NCBI GenBank assembly: GCA_949957035.1
Contig: CATLIP010000054.1
Span: 1 to 11,612, forward strand
Direction: 5' to 3'
Length of the DNA: 11,612 nucleotides
Source: an uncultured Lachnospiraceae bacterium
Lineage (GTDB): Bacteria; Bacillota_A; Clostridia; Lachnospirales; Lachnospiraceae
Part shown: positions 1-6,961 of the stretch, in pieces
How positions within the stretch are numbered: position 1 is the stretch's first letter
Layout of the letters: each line of letters opens with the position of its first letter
Made by a program: the position numbers and the translations under genes
Notes under the pieces: model-generated
Databases searched by the model: none
Told to the model about the DNA's origin: nothing
The model's input: the letters and a program-made list of their open reading frames with translations, nothing else

Positions 1-592
1 GCTGTGTACGGTCCCGAAGCTTAAGCTTATCCAGAATATTACTGATATAGTTGCGCACAGTCCCCTCGCTTAAGAACATTTGCTGTGCAATCTCCCGATT
101 GCTTAAGCCATCCGCCACCAGCGACAGTACCTTAAGCTCCTTTTCGCTAATCTCATATGCCCCCCAGTCAAATGCTTTCTTCTCCTGCAAAAGCTGGGGT
201 ATCTTCGAGACAACCTCCGTCCCAAATACTGTCTGACCTGTACAGACCGCCCGGATTGCCGGAAGAATGCTTGTGTAATCCTGCTTTAACAGATAGCCCT
301 TCACTCCATATTTTAATGCTTTCACGATATATTCATCATCAGAAAATGTTGTCAAAAGGAGAATCTTCGCCTCAGGATATTCCCCAAGAATCTGTTTTGC
401 CGCCTCAAGACCGCTCACCTTCTGCATGCGGATATCCATCAGCAGCACGTCCGGCATATATTTTCGGTAAAGTCCGGCCGCCTCACTTCCATCCTGCCCC
501 GTACCAACAACCGAAACCTCTTCATCTGCCTCTAATATAGTCTTAAGCGCTCCTGCCACCAGCATATCATCATCCACAATCACAATTCTCAT
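1..592 (-). CDS. NarL/LuxR-family response regulator (3' end outside window)
   Basis: This is the DNA-binding response regulator partner of the adjacent histidine kinase. The frame runs from an ATG at 592 to the window edge without a stop, giving 197 codons, so only a few residues should be missing. The N-terminal receiver domain (about residues 1-115) shows the acidic pocket DDD at 7-9, the phospho-acceptor Asp53 in LLMDIRM, the Thr81/Thr82 switch position and the conserved Lys103 in YLLKQ. The C-terminal LuxR-type helix-turn-helix has the usual signature ISEKELKVLSLVADGLSNRE followed by IAQQMFLSEGTVRNYIS. The start is supported by AGAGGAG five bases upstream. It lies 38 bases downstream of the kinase, so the two are almost certainly co-transcribed. 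By family knowledge, phosphorylation at Asp53 allows dimerisation and DNA binding. The divergent ABC operon is the obvious candidate target, which is an inference. Confidence 0.95.
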   Translation of the reverse strand, partial: MRIVIVDDDMLVAGALKTILEADEEVSVVGTGQDGSEAAGLYRKYMPDVLLMDIRMQKVSGLEAAKQILGEYPEAKILLLTTFSDDEYIVKALKYGVKGYLLKQDYTSILPAIRAVCTGQTVFGTEVVSKIPQLLQEKKAFDWGAYEISEKELKVLSLVADGLSNREIAQQMFLSEGTVRNYISNILDKLKLRDRTQ

Positions 593-630
593 AAATGCTC
601 CTCTTTCTCTTGCATAACACTTTTTGCTTC

Positions 631-1815
631 TTAGGCCTGCGGCTCCTTTCCCGTCTTCGGCACAGTAATATAGATTCTCCACCCGCCTTGCATCCGTATG
701 TCCAGATTGCCCTCAAAGGCGTCTACCCGTTCCTTCATGTTACGGATTCCAATTCCCCGGTTTACTTCATACATTCGAATCCCTTCCTCTCCCAACGTCC
801 CATTATCCTCTATAATCAACTGATACAGCCCCGGATGCTCTCTTGCAACCACATGCACGTCTGTAGCGTTGCTATGCTTCATCACATTATTCAAAGCCTC
901 TTTGACGATAGCAATAAAACCATACCGAATCTCCCGGGGAACGTCATATCCCATATCATACTCAAGCTTCGCCTGACAGAAAGTAAATTCCTCCATCAGG
1001 CTCTCCAACACTTCCTTTAAGTTAATCGCCTCATCATGAAGGTCATGGACACTCTCCCGTACACTGGTCATTGCCGCATTCAAGGTATCCTCTAATTGAG
1101 ACAACGGCTCCTTTAGATTTCCTTCTCCATGAACCGCCTTCATAGCTCCCACCATCAAAATTGACCGCGACAACATATGTCCCACATTGTCGTGAATCTC
1201 TCTCGCAATCCTGTTCCTCTCCCTAAGAGTAGCCGTATATACCTCATAATCCTGCTTTTCCAGAATGCTCTGATTCTTCTCACGAAGCAGCAGGTTCTTC
1301 TCCACGCCGTCATCCCTGGTCCTGCGGTACTTCGCATCCAACAGTTCATACCGGCTGGTTCGATGCCGGACCAGCCCTGCAATCACACAGCCTACAGCCG
1401 TAAAACAGACAACCGGCCGATTAGAAGAAACATAGATAGCTATAACAAAACAGCAGGCCGCGCCTCCTGCCACATAGCCGCGTGCATCCAATATACCACA
1501 CCCGTAAGACAAACCGCAAGACATATCCCTATCTAATCCCTTTTCCATACATACCTGAGCAGTTGGTTGGACTAAGTCCAACAAGGTATATACCACAAGG
1601 GGTCCGAACATTAACAAATGCAGACATACCATAGACAAAGCAAGAAACACTGCCGTAATCCCAAGTCTTGCCGGCTTCGAACGCGCAAGGCAGCTGCCGC
1701 AGGCATATACGACCGCCCCTAAAGCCGCCGCAACAAACGGAATATTAACCGGCATAAAAACTGCTGCCACCAGACAGTACATCCATAATACTGCCAAATC
1801 TACCGCACGCTTCAT
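631..1815 (-). CDS. NarL/DesK-type sensor histidine kinase
   Basis: This is a membrane-bound sensor kinase of 394 residues. The N-terminal half is hydrophobic, with segments around residues 7-40, 51-82 and 113-149 that would form about five or six membrane helices with only short loops, so sensing is probably within the membrane. A charged linker (about 150-198, likely coiled coil) leads to the HisKA_3 dimerisation domain with the phospho-acceptor His208 in AREIHDNVGH. The HATPase domain follows, with an N box (EALNNVMKHSNA), a D-box (IIEDNG) and a glycine-rich lid (NRGIGIRNMKERV). The ATG at 1815 is chosen because GGAGG lies seven bases upstream. An in-frame ATG at 1887 would extend the protein by 24 residues, but it falls in the promoter region and has no ribosome binding site. 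The kinase precedes its response regulator and is divergent from an ABC-2 exporter, an arrangement like LnrJ (YfiJ). The signal it detects is not visible from sequence. The several cysteines in the sensor part (for example 89, 100, 106) are notable. Confidence 0.95.
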   Translation of the reverse strand: MKRAVDLAVLWMYCLVAAVFMPVNIPFVAAALGAVVYACGSCLARSKPARLGITAVFLALSMVCLHLLMFGPLVVYTLLDLVQPTAQVCMEKGLDRDMSCGLSYGCGILDARGYVAGGAACCFVIAIYVSSNRPVVCFTAVGCVIAGLVRHRTSRYELLDAKYRRTRDDGVEKNLLLREKNQSILEKQDYEVYTATLRERNRIAREIHDNVGHMLSRSILMVGAMKAVHGEGNLKEPLSQLEDTLNAAMTSVRESVHDLHDEAINLKEVLESLMEEFTFCQAKLEYDMGYDVPREIRYGFIAIVKEALNNVMKHSNATDVHVVAREHPGLYQLIIEDNGTLGEEGIRMYEVNRGIGIRNMKERVDAFEGNLDIRMQGGWRIYITVPKTGKEPQA

Positions 1816-1874
1816 TCCATTTCCTCCAACCCTCACAAATACAATATTACATTTGTCATATCCTTTTCTGACAC

Positions 1875-1903
1875 CTGACACTACCATTATATACGCCTAT
1901 ACT
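1875..1903 (+). promoter_or_regulatory. candidate SigA promoter of the ABC exporter operon
   Basis: A -35-like CTGACA (1875-1880) and a -10-like TATACT (1898-1903) are separated by exactly 17 bases. Transcription would start near 1910, followed by AAGGAGG (1924-1930) and the ATG at 1938. The -35 box is the second copy of a tandem TGACAC repeat (1869-1882). The -10 box lies in the left arm of an inverted repeat, so access may be controlled by a regulator. Assigned by eye, without experimental support. Confidence 0.55.
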
Positions 1904-1914
1904 TTATACTACAA
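1886..1914 (-). promoter_or_regulatory. candidate SigA promoter of the histidine kinase-regulator operon
   Basis: On the minus strand a perfect -10 box TATAAT (1891 down to 1886) is preceded, 17 bases away, by TTGTAG (1914 down to 1909), a four-of-six match to the -35 consensus. It overlaps the opposite promoter almost completely, so the two polymerases would compete for the same DNA. The leader to the kinase ATG at 1815 would be about 65 bases. Confidence 0.5.
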
Positions 1915-1918
1915 GTAT
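1899..1918. promoter_or_regulatory. inverted repeat ATACTT-N8-AAGTAT, possible operator
   Basis: Two perfect six-base arms (1899-1904 and 1913-1918) are separated by eight bases. They cover the plus-strand -10 box and the minus-strand -35 box. NarL-family regulators bind paired half-sites, so this is a reasonable place for the neighbouring response regulator to act, but the motif does not match a consensus I know and the region is AT-rich. A chance origin is possible. Confidence 0.35.
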
Positions 1919-1937
1919 CAAATAAGGAGGCGATTCC

Positions 1938-2882
1938 ATGCAGTCAACCAATATCATCCAAATAGAAAACCTGGTAAAAAGATACCACAACCTGGTGGCT
2001 CTTGACCACCTGAATCTTACGATACATGAGGGCGAAATTTTCGGTCTTCTTGGGCCTAACGGCTCCGGCAAGACCACGGCCATCAACTGCCTGCTTGCAC
2101 TGTTAAAGTACGACAAAGGCGCCATCACCATTTTCGGCAAAAACATGAATCCCAACAGCTATGACATCAAGAAGCAGATTGGTGTTGTCATGCAGAATGT
2201 AGCCGTATTCGAGCAGATGTCTGTCCGTGAAAATATCGATTATTTCTGCGGACTGTACGTAAAAGATAAGGCAAAACGCAGACAGCTTGTGGAAGAAGCC
2301 ATCCGTTTCACGGGACTTGAGGATTTCACCAAAATGCGCCCAAAGAAACTCTCCGGCGGCCTCTTACGACGCCTTAATATCGCCTGTGGTATTGTTCACA
2401 AGCCGCGGCTGATTATAATGGATGAGCCAACCGTAGCTGTAGACCCCCAGAGCCGCAACAAAATTCTGGAAGGAATCGTAGAACTAAACCGTCAGGGCTC
2501 TACCATTATCTACACTTCCCACTACATGGAGGAGGTGGAACAGATTTGCACCCGCATCGCCATCATTGACCATGGACACGTGCTGGCAACAGGAACCACC
2601 GAAGAATTGAAAAAAATGATTAAGACAGGGGAAACCATTACCATCGAAGCCATTGCCTTAGACGACGCCCTGCTTGCCGAAATCCGGGAACTTCCCCATG
2701 TCTTTGATATCAGCTATGAAGACCGAATCTTAAAGCTCAAGCTGGGTACGGCACGCCACAATCTGGTGCGTATCCTGAACTATTTGCAGGAAAAAGACAT
2801 AAGCTTCGGCAGAGTCTTCTCGGAACTGCCCACGCTCAATGACGTATTTCTTGAAATTACAGGCAAAGAATTAAGAGATTAG
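1938..2882 (+). CDS. ABC-2 exporter ATP-binding protein (LnrL-like)
   Basis: This is the cytoplasmic ATPase subunit of an ABC exporter, 314 residues long. The nucleotide-binding domain (about residues 6-235) shows Walker A GPNGSGKT at 39-46, the Q-loop at Gln86, the signature LSGG at 138-141, Walker B LIIMDE at 158-163 with the catalytic Glu163, a D-loop VAVDPQ and the H-loop His195 in YTSH. The C-terminal 80 residues form the accessory region usual in DrrA/CcmA-type ATPases of drug and lipid exporters. The start has AAGGAGG seven bases upstream. The stop overlaps the ribosome binding site of the following permease, which indicates translational coupling. All catalytic residues are present, so the subunit should be active. 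Substrate cannot be read from this subunit. The context with a NarL-type two-component system and two ABC-2 permeases points to export of, or protection from, an amphiphilic compound. Confidence 0.95.
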   Translation: MQSTNIIQIENLVKRYHNLVALDHLNLTIHEGEIFGLLGPNGSGKTTAINCLLALLKYDKGAITIFGKNMNPNSYDIKKQIGVVMQNVAVFEQMSVRENIDYFCGLYVKDKAKRRQLVEEAIRFTGLEDFTKMRPKKLSGGLLRRLNIACGIVHKPRLIIMDEPTVAVDPQSRNKILEGIVELNRQGSTIIYTSHYMEEVEQICTRIAIIDHGHVLATGTTEELKKMIKTGETITIEAIALDDALLAEIRELPHVFDISYEDRILKLKLGTARHNLVRILNYLQEKDISFGRVFSELPTLNDVFLEITGKELRD

Positions 2883-2894
2883 GAGGGATAAGGA

Positions 2895-4037
2895 ATGCTG
2901 CATTTATTTAGATACCGTTTCCTGCAGACCATACGGAACTTTTCGATTATGTTCTGGGCTCTGATCTTCCCAATCATACTTGGAACTTTTTTCTACCTTT
3001 CTTTCGGCAGCCTTGGACTTGAAAGTACCGGCGAATCCAACTGGGATGAGATTAAGGTAGCTGTGGTAAAAGAAAGCGATTCCTCGGAAAACGCCCGGGC
3101 TTTTGAAGAATTTCTCACACAGATGGATGGAGAAATGCTGGATATCCAGGATATTTCCCCAGAGTCGGAAGCGCTTGACGCACTGAATGAAGAAACCATC
3201 TCCGGAATCTTCTATGTAAAAGACACTCCTTCCCTGACCGTGGCAAAAAGCGGATTAAACGAAAGTATCCTGACTTCTGTTCTGGACAGCTACAACCAGA
3301 ATGCCGCCATGTTCCGAAAGATTGCCGTAAGCCACCCCGAAAACATCCCGGACGCGGTGGATGCCATGGGAGATTACCGGTATACTACCTCCGAGGTAAC
3401 CTTAGGCGGCAAAGACTTGAACCCCAATGTTCAGTACTTCTTTGCACTGGTGGCCTATGCCTGCCTCTCCGGAGCATTCTTAGGAGTCCAGTCAAGTGTG
3501 GACGGACAGGCGAACATATCTGCCCTTGGAGCTAGGCGCAGCATCACGCCTACACATAAACTTACTCTGGTTCTGATAGATATGACAGTACTTTTTGTCA
3601 TCCATTTTTTCAATATCCTGATTCTGTGCCTGTATATTACCCAAGTGCTGGGAATCAGTCTGGGAGATGACATAGGCTCTCTGCTTCTGGTGGATTTCAT
3701 GGGCAGCATGATTGGGGTCTGCTTAGGCGTCGCCATCGGATGTCTCGCACGGATGTCCTTGGGGCTTAAGATGGGCGTCTGCGTGTTGTTCACCCTGTTC
3801 CCCGGCTTCCTTGCCGGTCTGATGTTCGGCAATATGAAGAATATCATTGAGCTTCACTGCCCCATCATAAACCGCATGAACCCGGCCGCCGTCTTAAGCG
3901 ATGCATTTTACTGTATGGGCATCTATAACGACGCAGAAAGGTTTACCAGATGCCTTTTGATTCTTGCCGCAATGAGTATACTGCTTTTGACAGTTGCTTT
4001 TCTTGGCATAAGGAGGGAACGCTATGACAGTATTTAG
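2895..4037 (+). CDS. ABC-2 family permease (LnrM-like)
   Basis: This is the first membrane subunit of the exporter, 380 residues, of the ABC2_membrane_3 type. It has one N-terminal membrane helix (about 15-37), a large extracytoplasmic domain (about 40-178), and then five hydrophobic segments (about 180-199, 222-250, 262-284, 290-311 and 352-372), the classical one-plus-five topology. The extracytoplasmic part contains the features usual for the family: an early KVAVVKE strand and a later ISGIFYVKD strand. AGGAGGG (2881-2887) lies seven bases before the ATG and overlaps the ATPase stop. Its last 14 bases overlap the start of the second permease, so the three genes form one transcription unit. 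It should pair with the second permease to make a heterodimeric pore. That second permease is interrupted, which may leave this subunit without its partner. Confidence 0.93.
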   Translation: MLHLFRYRFLQTIRNFSIMFWALIFPIILGTFFYLSFGSLGLESTGESNWDEIKVAVVKESDSSENARAFEEFLTQMDGEMLDIQDISPESEALDALNEETISGIFYVKDTPSLTVAKSGLNESILTSVLDSYNQNAAMFRKIAVSHPENIPDAVDAMGDYRYTTSEVTLGGKDLNPNVQYFFALVAYACLSGAFLGVQSSVDGQANISALGARRSITPTHKLTLVLIDMTVLFVIHFFNILILCLYITQVLGISLGDDIGSLLLVDFMGSMIGVCLGVAIGCLARMSLGLKMGVCVLFTLFPGFLAGLMFGNMKNIIELHCPIINRMNPAAVLSDAFYCMGIYNDAERFTRCLLILAAMSILLLTVAFLGIRRERYDSI

Positions 4038-5175
4038 AGGATTTCTCATTATTACCAAACGGAATATTCATATGATGTTCCTATATCTTGTAATCTTTCT
4101 GACTATGGCAATTGCCGCCCAGAAAATCGCTGGCGGGAATATGTCGGGATTCGAACAGGTCAGCCTGCACATCGCCGTAATCGACCGGGACAAAGGCGAA
4201 CTTGCCAAAGGGCTTGCCGATTATCTCAGCCATTATCACACGCTGGTAGAACTGCCCGACGACCCTTCGATCATCCAGGATCGTTTGTTCTACAGTTAAG
4301 TCTACTATGTGGCTTCTATCCCGGAAGATTTCGAGGAACGCTGCCTCTATGGGGATGAGCGGCTGCCGGTAACAAAGGTTCCGGGCAGCAACAGCGGTTT
4401 CTATGTGGACCAGCAGATTAATACTTTCCTGAATGACGTTCGGATTATGGTAAAGAGCGGTTTTTCTCTGTCCGAAGCCATCACCGAAGTCATTGAACAC
4501 AGCGCAGAAAAAGCAGAAGTGACGCTCATCGACAAGAACGGTTTTGGAGGTGAACAACCGCTGCATGCCTTCATGTTCCAGTATATGCCCTATATCCTCA
4601 TCTCCATCCTCTGCTATTCCATGAGTTATATCATGCTGGCTTTTCGCAGCCAGGATGTGAAGAGACGGATGATGTGCTCGGCTGTTCCCGCAAGAAGCCA
4701 GAACCTCCAGCTTGCACTTGGGATTACTTTCGTTGGAATCGCCGTATACGGCCTGTGTACCCTCATGCCGTTTTTGATGTATGGCGAGACGTTTATGAAG
4801 GATCCGAATATGCCGTACTACTTAATCAACAGTTTCATGATGACGCTGGTATCCCTGTCGCTGTCCTTCCTGATTGGTACGCTTATCAGCCGTGAGGAGG
4901 TAATCAGCGCTATCGTTAACGTTATCTCCCTTGGAATGTCCTTCCTGTGCGGAGTGTTTGTTGACTTAGAAATATTGGGGAAAGGAGTTCGGACATTCGC
5001 CCAGTTCCTTCCGGCGTACTGGTATGAGGTGGCAAATGGGATTCTTTCTAATAACAATTCTTTCAGCCATGCCCAGCAGCTATCTCTCTATACCTGCTAT
5101 GGCCTGCAGGTGTTGTTTGCCGCTGCCATACTTGGGGTTGCCATGGTAATCTCACGTATTCGTCAGACAGTATAA
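4024..5175 (+). pseudogene. second ABC-2 permease (LnrN-like), interrupted by in-frame TAA
   Basis: The frame opening at ATG 4024 (AGGAGGG at 4011-4017) would encode a 383-residue ABC2_membrane_3 permease, matching the first permease in length. Codon 92 is TAA (4297-4299). It falls within the extracytoplasmic domain, between DRLFYS and VYYVASIPEDF, a stretch typical of the family. After the stop the same frame stays open for 291 codons to the natural stop at 5173-5175 and encodes the expected membrane helices (about 4570-4650, 4715-4790, 4815-4900, 4905-4975 and 5090-5160). No reading-frame shift is present, so a single base change from a sense codon such as AAA, GAA, CAA, TAC or TCA explains it. 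A GTG at 4309 could restart translation, but that product would lack the first membrane helix and half the outer domain. Either the gene is recently inactivated or the base is a sequencing error. The rest looks undecayed. Confidence 0.8.
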
Positions 5176-5193
5176 AAACCTTAAGACAGCCGT

Positions 5194-5236
5194 AGGGGTT
5201 GTGGGAAAATGTGACTTTCACACCCCCATAACCCCT
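5194..5236. terminator. stem-loop between convergent genes, possible bidirectional terminator
   Basis: A 12-base stem (5194-5205 with 5225-5236, one G-U pair) encloses a second small stem TGTGA/TCACA (5210-5214 with 5218-5222). It lies 18 bases after the permease stop and 66 bases from the stop of the convergent diguanylate cyclase gene. No run of T follows directly on either strand, so it is not a textbook intrinsic terminator. Position and stability still favour a role in ending one or both transcripts. A smaller stem GCGG/CCGC (5253-5264) lies beside it. Confidence 0.45.
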
Positions 5237-5301
5237 GCTATGTACATTGTCAGCGGCTTACCGCCATATAATATTCTCTTGCAATCCCTATATCTGAGGC
5301 A

Positions 5302-6720
5302 TTAGCGCATTTTACGCCGATCCCCAAACTCCATATAGTAACGCTTTTTATCCTCATACATTTTCTGTTCTGCAGACTTTATGACAGCGGAAACATCCGT
5401 ATTTTCTTCAGCCGATGAAGCGCCAATAGAAACATGGTATCCTGCTTCCTTCGTCTTTCCCTTGGCCCTTAAAGCCTTCTTGTATACACTGTCCAAATCC
5501 ATTTCTGCAAATACCAGAAATTCATCTCCCCCGATACGGTAAACCTGCTCCTGCCCAAACAGCTCCACAAATGCCGCTGCCACAGTCTGCAGCATTTGGT
5601 CTCCGGCTGCATGTCCCTGGCTGTTGTTCAGCTCGTGAAGCCCGTTGGCATCTGCATATACACATGACAGTCCGGCAGGAAGATGCTCCTCATACCGGGT
5701 AAGGGTCTGCTCAAATGCATTTCTGTTTTTTAGATTCGTAAGAAGATCCGTGGTGGCCATCTTTTCTTTGGCACGAACCTCTTTCCGTGTATGAACCACA
5801 TTCCACAAGAAATAAAAAAGCAGAATGACCGCCTCATAGATACCCAGCCCAAGCAGAACTCTCCCGATATATTCCGTTTCCTCAAAAACCGTACTTTCCG
5901 GAACCGTTACCATAACAAACCAATTATTGAATCCAATAGGTTCATAAGCGCTGTATAAATATTCTTTCTTACTCTCGGAATAGTATACCATTCTTCCGCC
6001 CACGCCTTCTGCAAAATCCTTAGTAATCTGCTCTTGGCTGTAACCTTTTTTAAGCGGGAAACTCTTCAATTCATGAACAGTCTCCAACCGATCATGAACC
6101 GTATCCATAACGTATTCCATATTCTCAGGATCAATTATAAAAACATTTGCATTCCCATCAAATATATCCACCTCAAAATAACTGGATAAATCCTGCGGCT
6201 CTATCACGCCGAACAATATTCCTTTCTCTTTTCCGTTTTTCTCAATAGGAACATTAAAAAACATAAAAAGTTTATCGGAATCAATACCATACAGATTAAA
6301 ATTCATGTTTTGGGAGTCTTCATCGGTGAAGGAGTCAACTATGGTTCCATCCTGATTCATAATCCTGCCATCCTCCAGAATAATACCAAGGTCGGATACC
6401 ACATTCTCGTTTGCATTCAGCTGCAAAATTTCCGCCACATGCTCAGACGTAATATCCCCTTCTGCAGCAATAACACCGGCAAGCATATCAAGATGATCCT
6501 GAATATCTGTAAACTGTAAATACATATCTCTCCGGGCTTCCTGTGTCTTCTGATCCAAAGTACGCAGACAGAAATCTATGGAGAAAGACCGCAGCAGCCA
6601 CAACACGACCAAAAAACCAATCCCTATGAAAACATTAAGGATAATTACGGCCCTGATATTTTCTCTCCCGTGGCGATTTATTTTTTTTAATAAAATTCCT
6701 AACTTTTTCTCCTGTTCCAT
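5302..6720 (-). CDS. membrane-bound diguanylate cyclase with extracytoplasmic sensor
   Basis: This 472-residue protein should make cyclic di-GMP from two GTP at the inner face of the membrane. It has a membrane helix at about 22-44, an extracytoplasmic sensor region of Cache type at about 45-285, a second helix at about 286-308 and a C-terminal GGDEF domain at about 320-465. The GGDEF domain begins with the conserved TTDLLTNLKNRNAF, carries Asp357 and Asn365 in the substrate-binding stretch, and has an intact GGDEF at 397-401, so catalysis is expected. The RxxD inhibitory site that normally lies just before it is absent (the residues there are FGQE), so product inhibition through that site is not expected. 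A degenerate EAL domain is not present. The ATG at 6720 has only a modest GAGG about ten bases upstream. The gene stands alone, convergent to the exporter operon and 241 bases downstream of the GHL10 gene. The ligand of the sensor is unknown. Confidence 0.93.
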   Translation of the reverse strand: MEQEKKLGILLKKINRHGRENIRAVIILNVFIGIGFLVVLWLLRSFSIDFCLRTLDQKTQEARRDMYLQFTDIQDHLDMLAGVIAAEGDITSEHVAEILQLNANENVVSDLGIILEDGRIMNQDGTIVDSFTDEDSQNMNFNLYGIDSDKLFMFFNVPIEKNGKEKGILFGVIEPQDLSSYFEVDIFDGNANVFIIDPENMEYVMDTVHDRLETVHELKSFPLKKGYSQEQITKDFAEGVGGRMVYYSESKKEYLYSAYEPIGFNNWFVMVTVPESTVFEETEYIGRVLLGLGIYEAVILLFYFLWNVVHTRKEVRAKEKMATTDLLTNLKNRNAFEQTLTRYEEHLPAGLSCVYADANGLHELNNSQGHAAGDQMLQTVAAAFVELFGQEQVYRIGGDEFLVFAEMDLDSVYKKALRAKGKTKEAGYHVSIGASSAEENTDVSAVIKSAEQKMYEDKKRYYMEFGDRRKMR

Positions 6721-6790
6721 TTTCGAATAACCTCTACATTACTTTCAAATCTATTCCGACATGTTCCTTAATATTTTCCCTTACAGCTCT

Positions 6791-6828
6791 GTCTGCGCTT
6801 ATGAATCAGCAGACTCTCCCCGGCGGGG
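6791..6828 (-). other. two small hairpins in the leader of the diguanylate cyclase gene
   Basis: The 241-base gap between the GHL10 gene and the diguanylate cyclase gene contains two adjacent stems: GTCTGC/GCAGAC (6791-6796 with 6809-6814) and CCCC/GGGG with a three-base loop (6818-6828). Both would lie in the untranslated leader if the promoter at 6882-6910 is right. I could not match them to a known riboswitch. In particular I do not see the cyclic di-GMP-I or -II motifs that sometimes precede such genes. The remainder of the gap is AT-rich, with no open frame of note. Confidence 0.3.
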
Positions 6829-6881
6829 CTTCTTGTTAAATATAATATCATTGAAATCTTCTCGTTTCTATATCTGTTTCT

Positions 6882-6910
6882 ATTATATATCACATTTCAC
6901 AATTCATTAA
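6882..6910 (-). promoter_or_regulatory. weak candidate promoter of the diguanylate cyclase gene
   Basis: On the minus strand a perfect TATAAT (6887 down to 6882) lies 17 bases after TTAATG (6910 down to 6905), which matches only three of six -35 positions. It would give a leader of about 155 bases. The surrounding sequence is very AT-rich, so the -10 match alone is weak evidence. Confidence 0.3.
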
Positions 6911-6961
6911 AACATTTTTCTAATATCCTGAGATTATATATGTACTCTCTCTTTCAAATAC

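Noticed and set aside
595..1536. Plus-strand open frames opposite the histidine kinase (595-1020 and 1177-1536)
   Set aside because: They lie antisense to a gene with clear kinase motifs, encode no recognisable domain, and have no fitting ribosome binding sites.
1816..1887. Longer histidine kinase starting at 1887
   Set aside because: The extra 24 residues overlap the promoter region and lack a ribosome binding site, whereas the ATG at 1815 has GGAGG at good spacing.
4309..5175. A separate gene starting at GTG 4309
   Set aside because: It would begin inside the permease's outer domain, has no ribosome binding site, and lies in frame with 4024-4296. It is better read as the rest of the interrupted gene.
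6721..6961. Cyclic di-GMP riboswitch upstream of the diguanylate cyclase
   Set aside because: I looked for the paired tetraloop and receptor elements of class I and the compact class II fold and saw neither. Only two simple hairpins are present.
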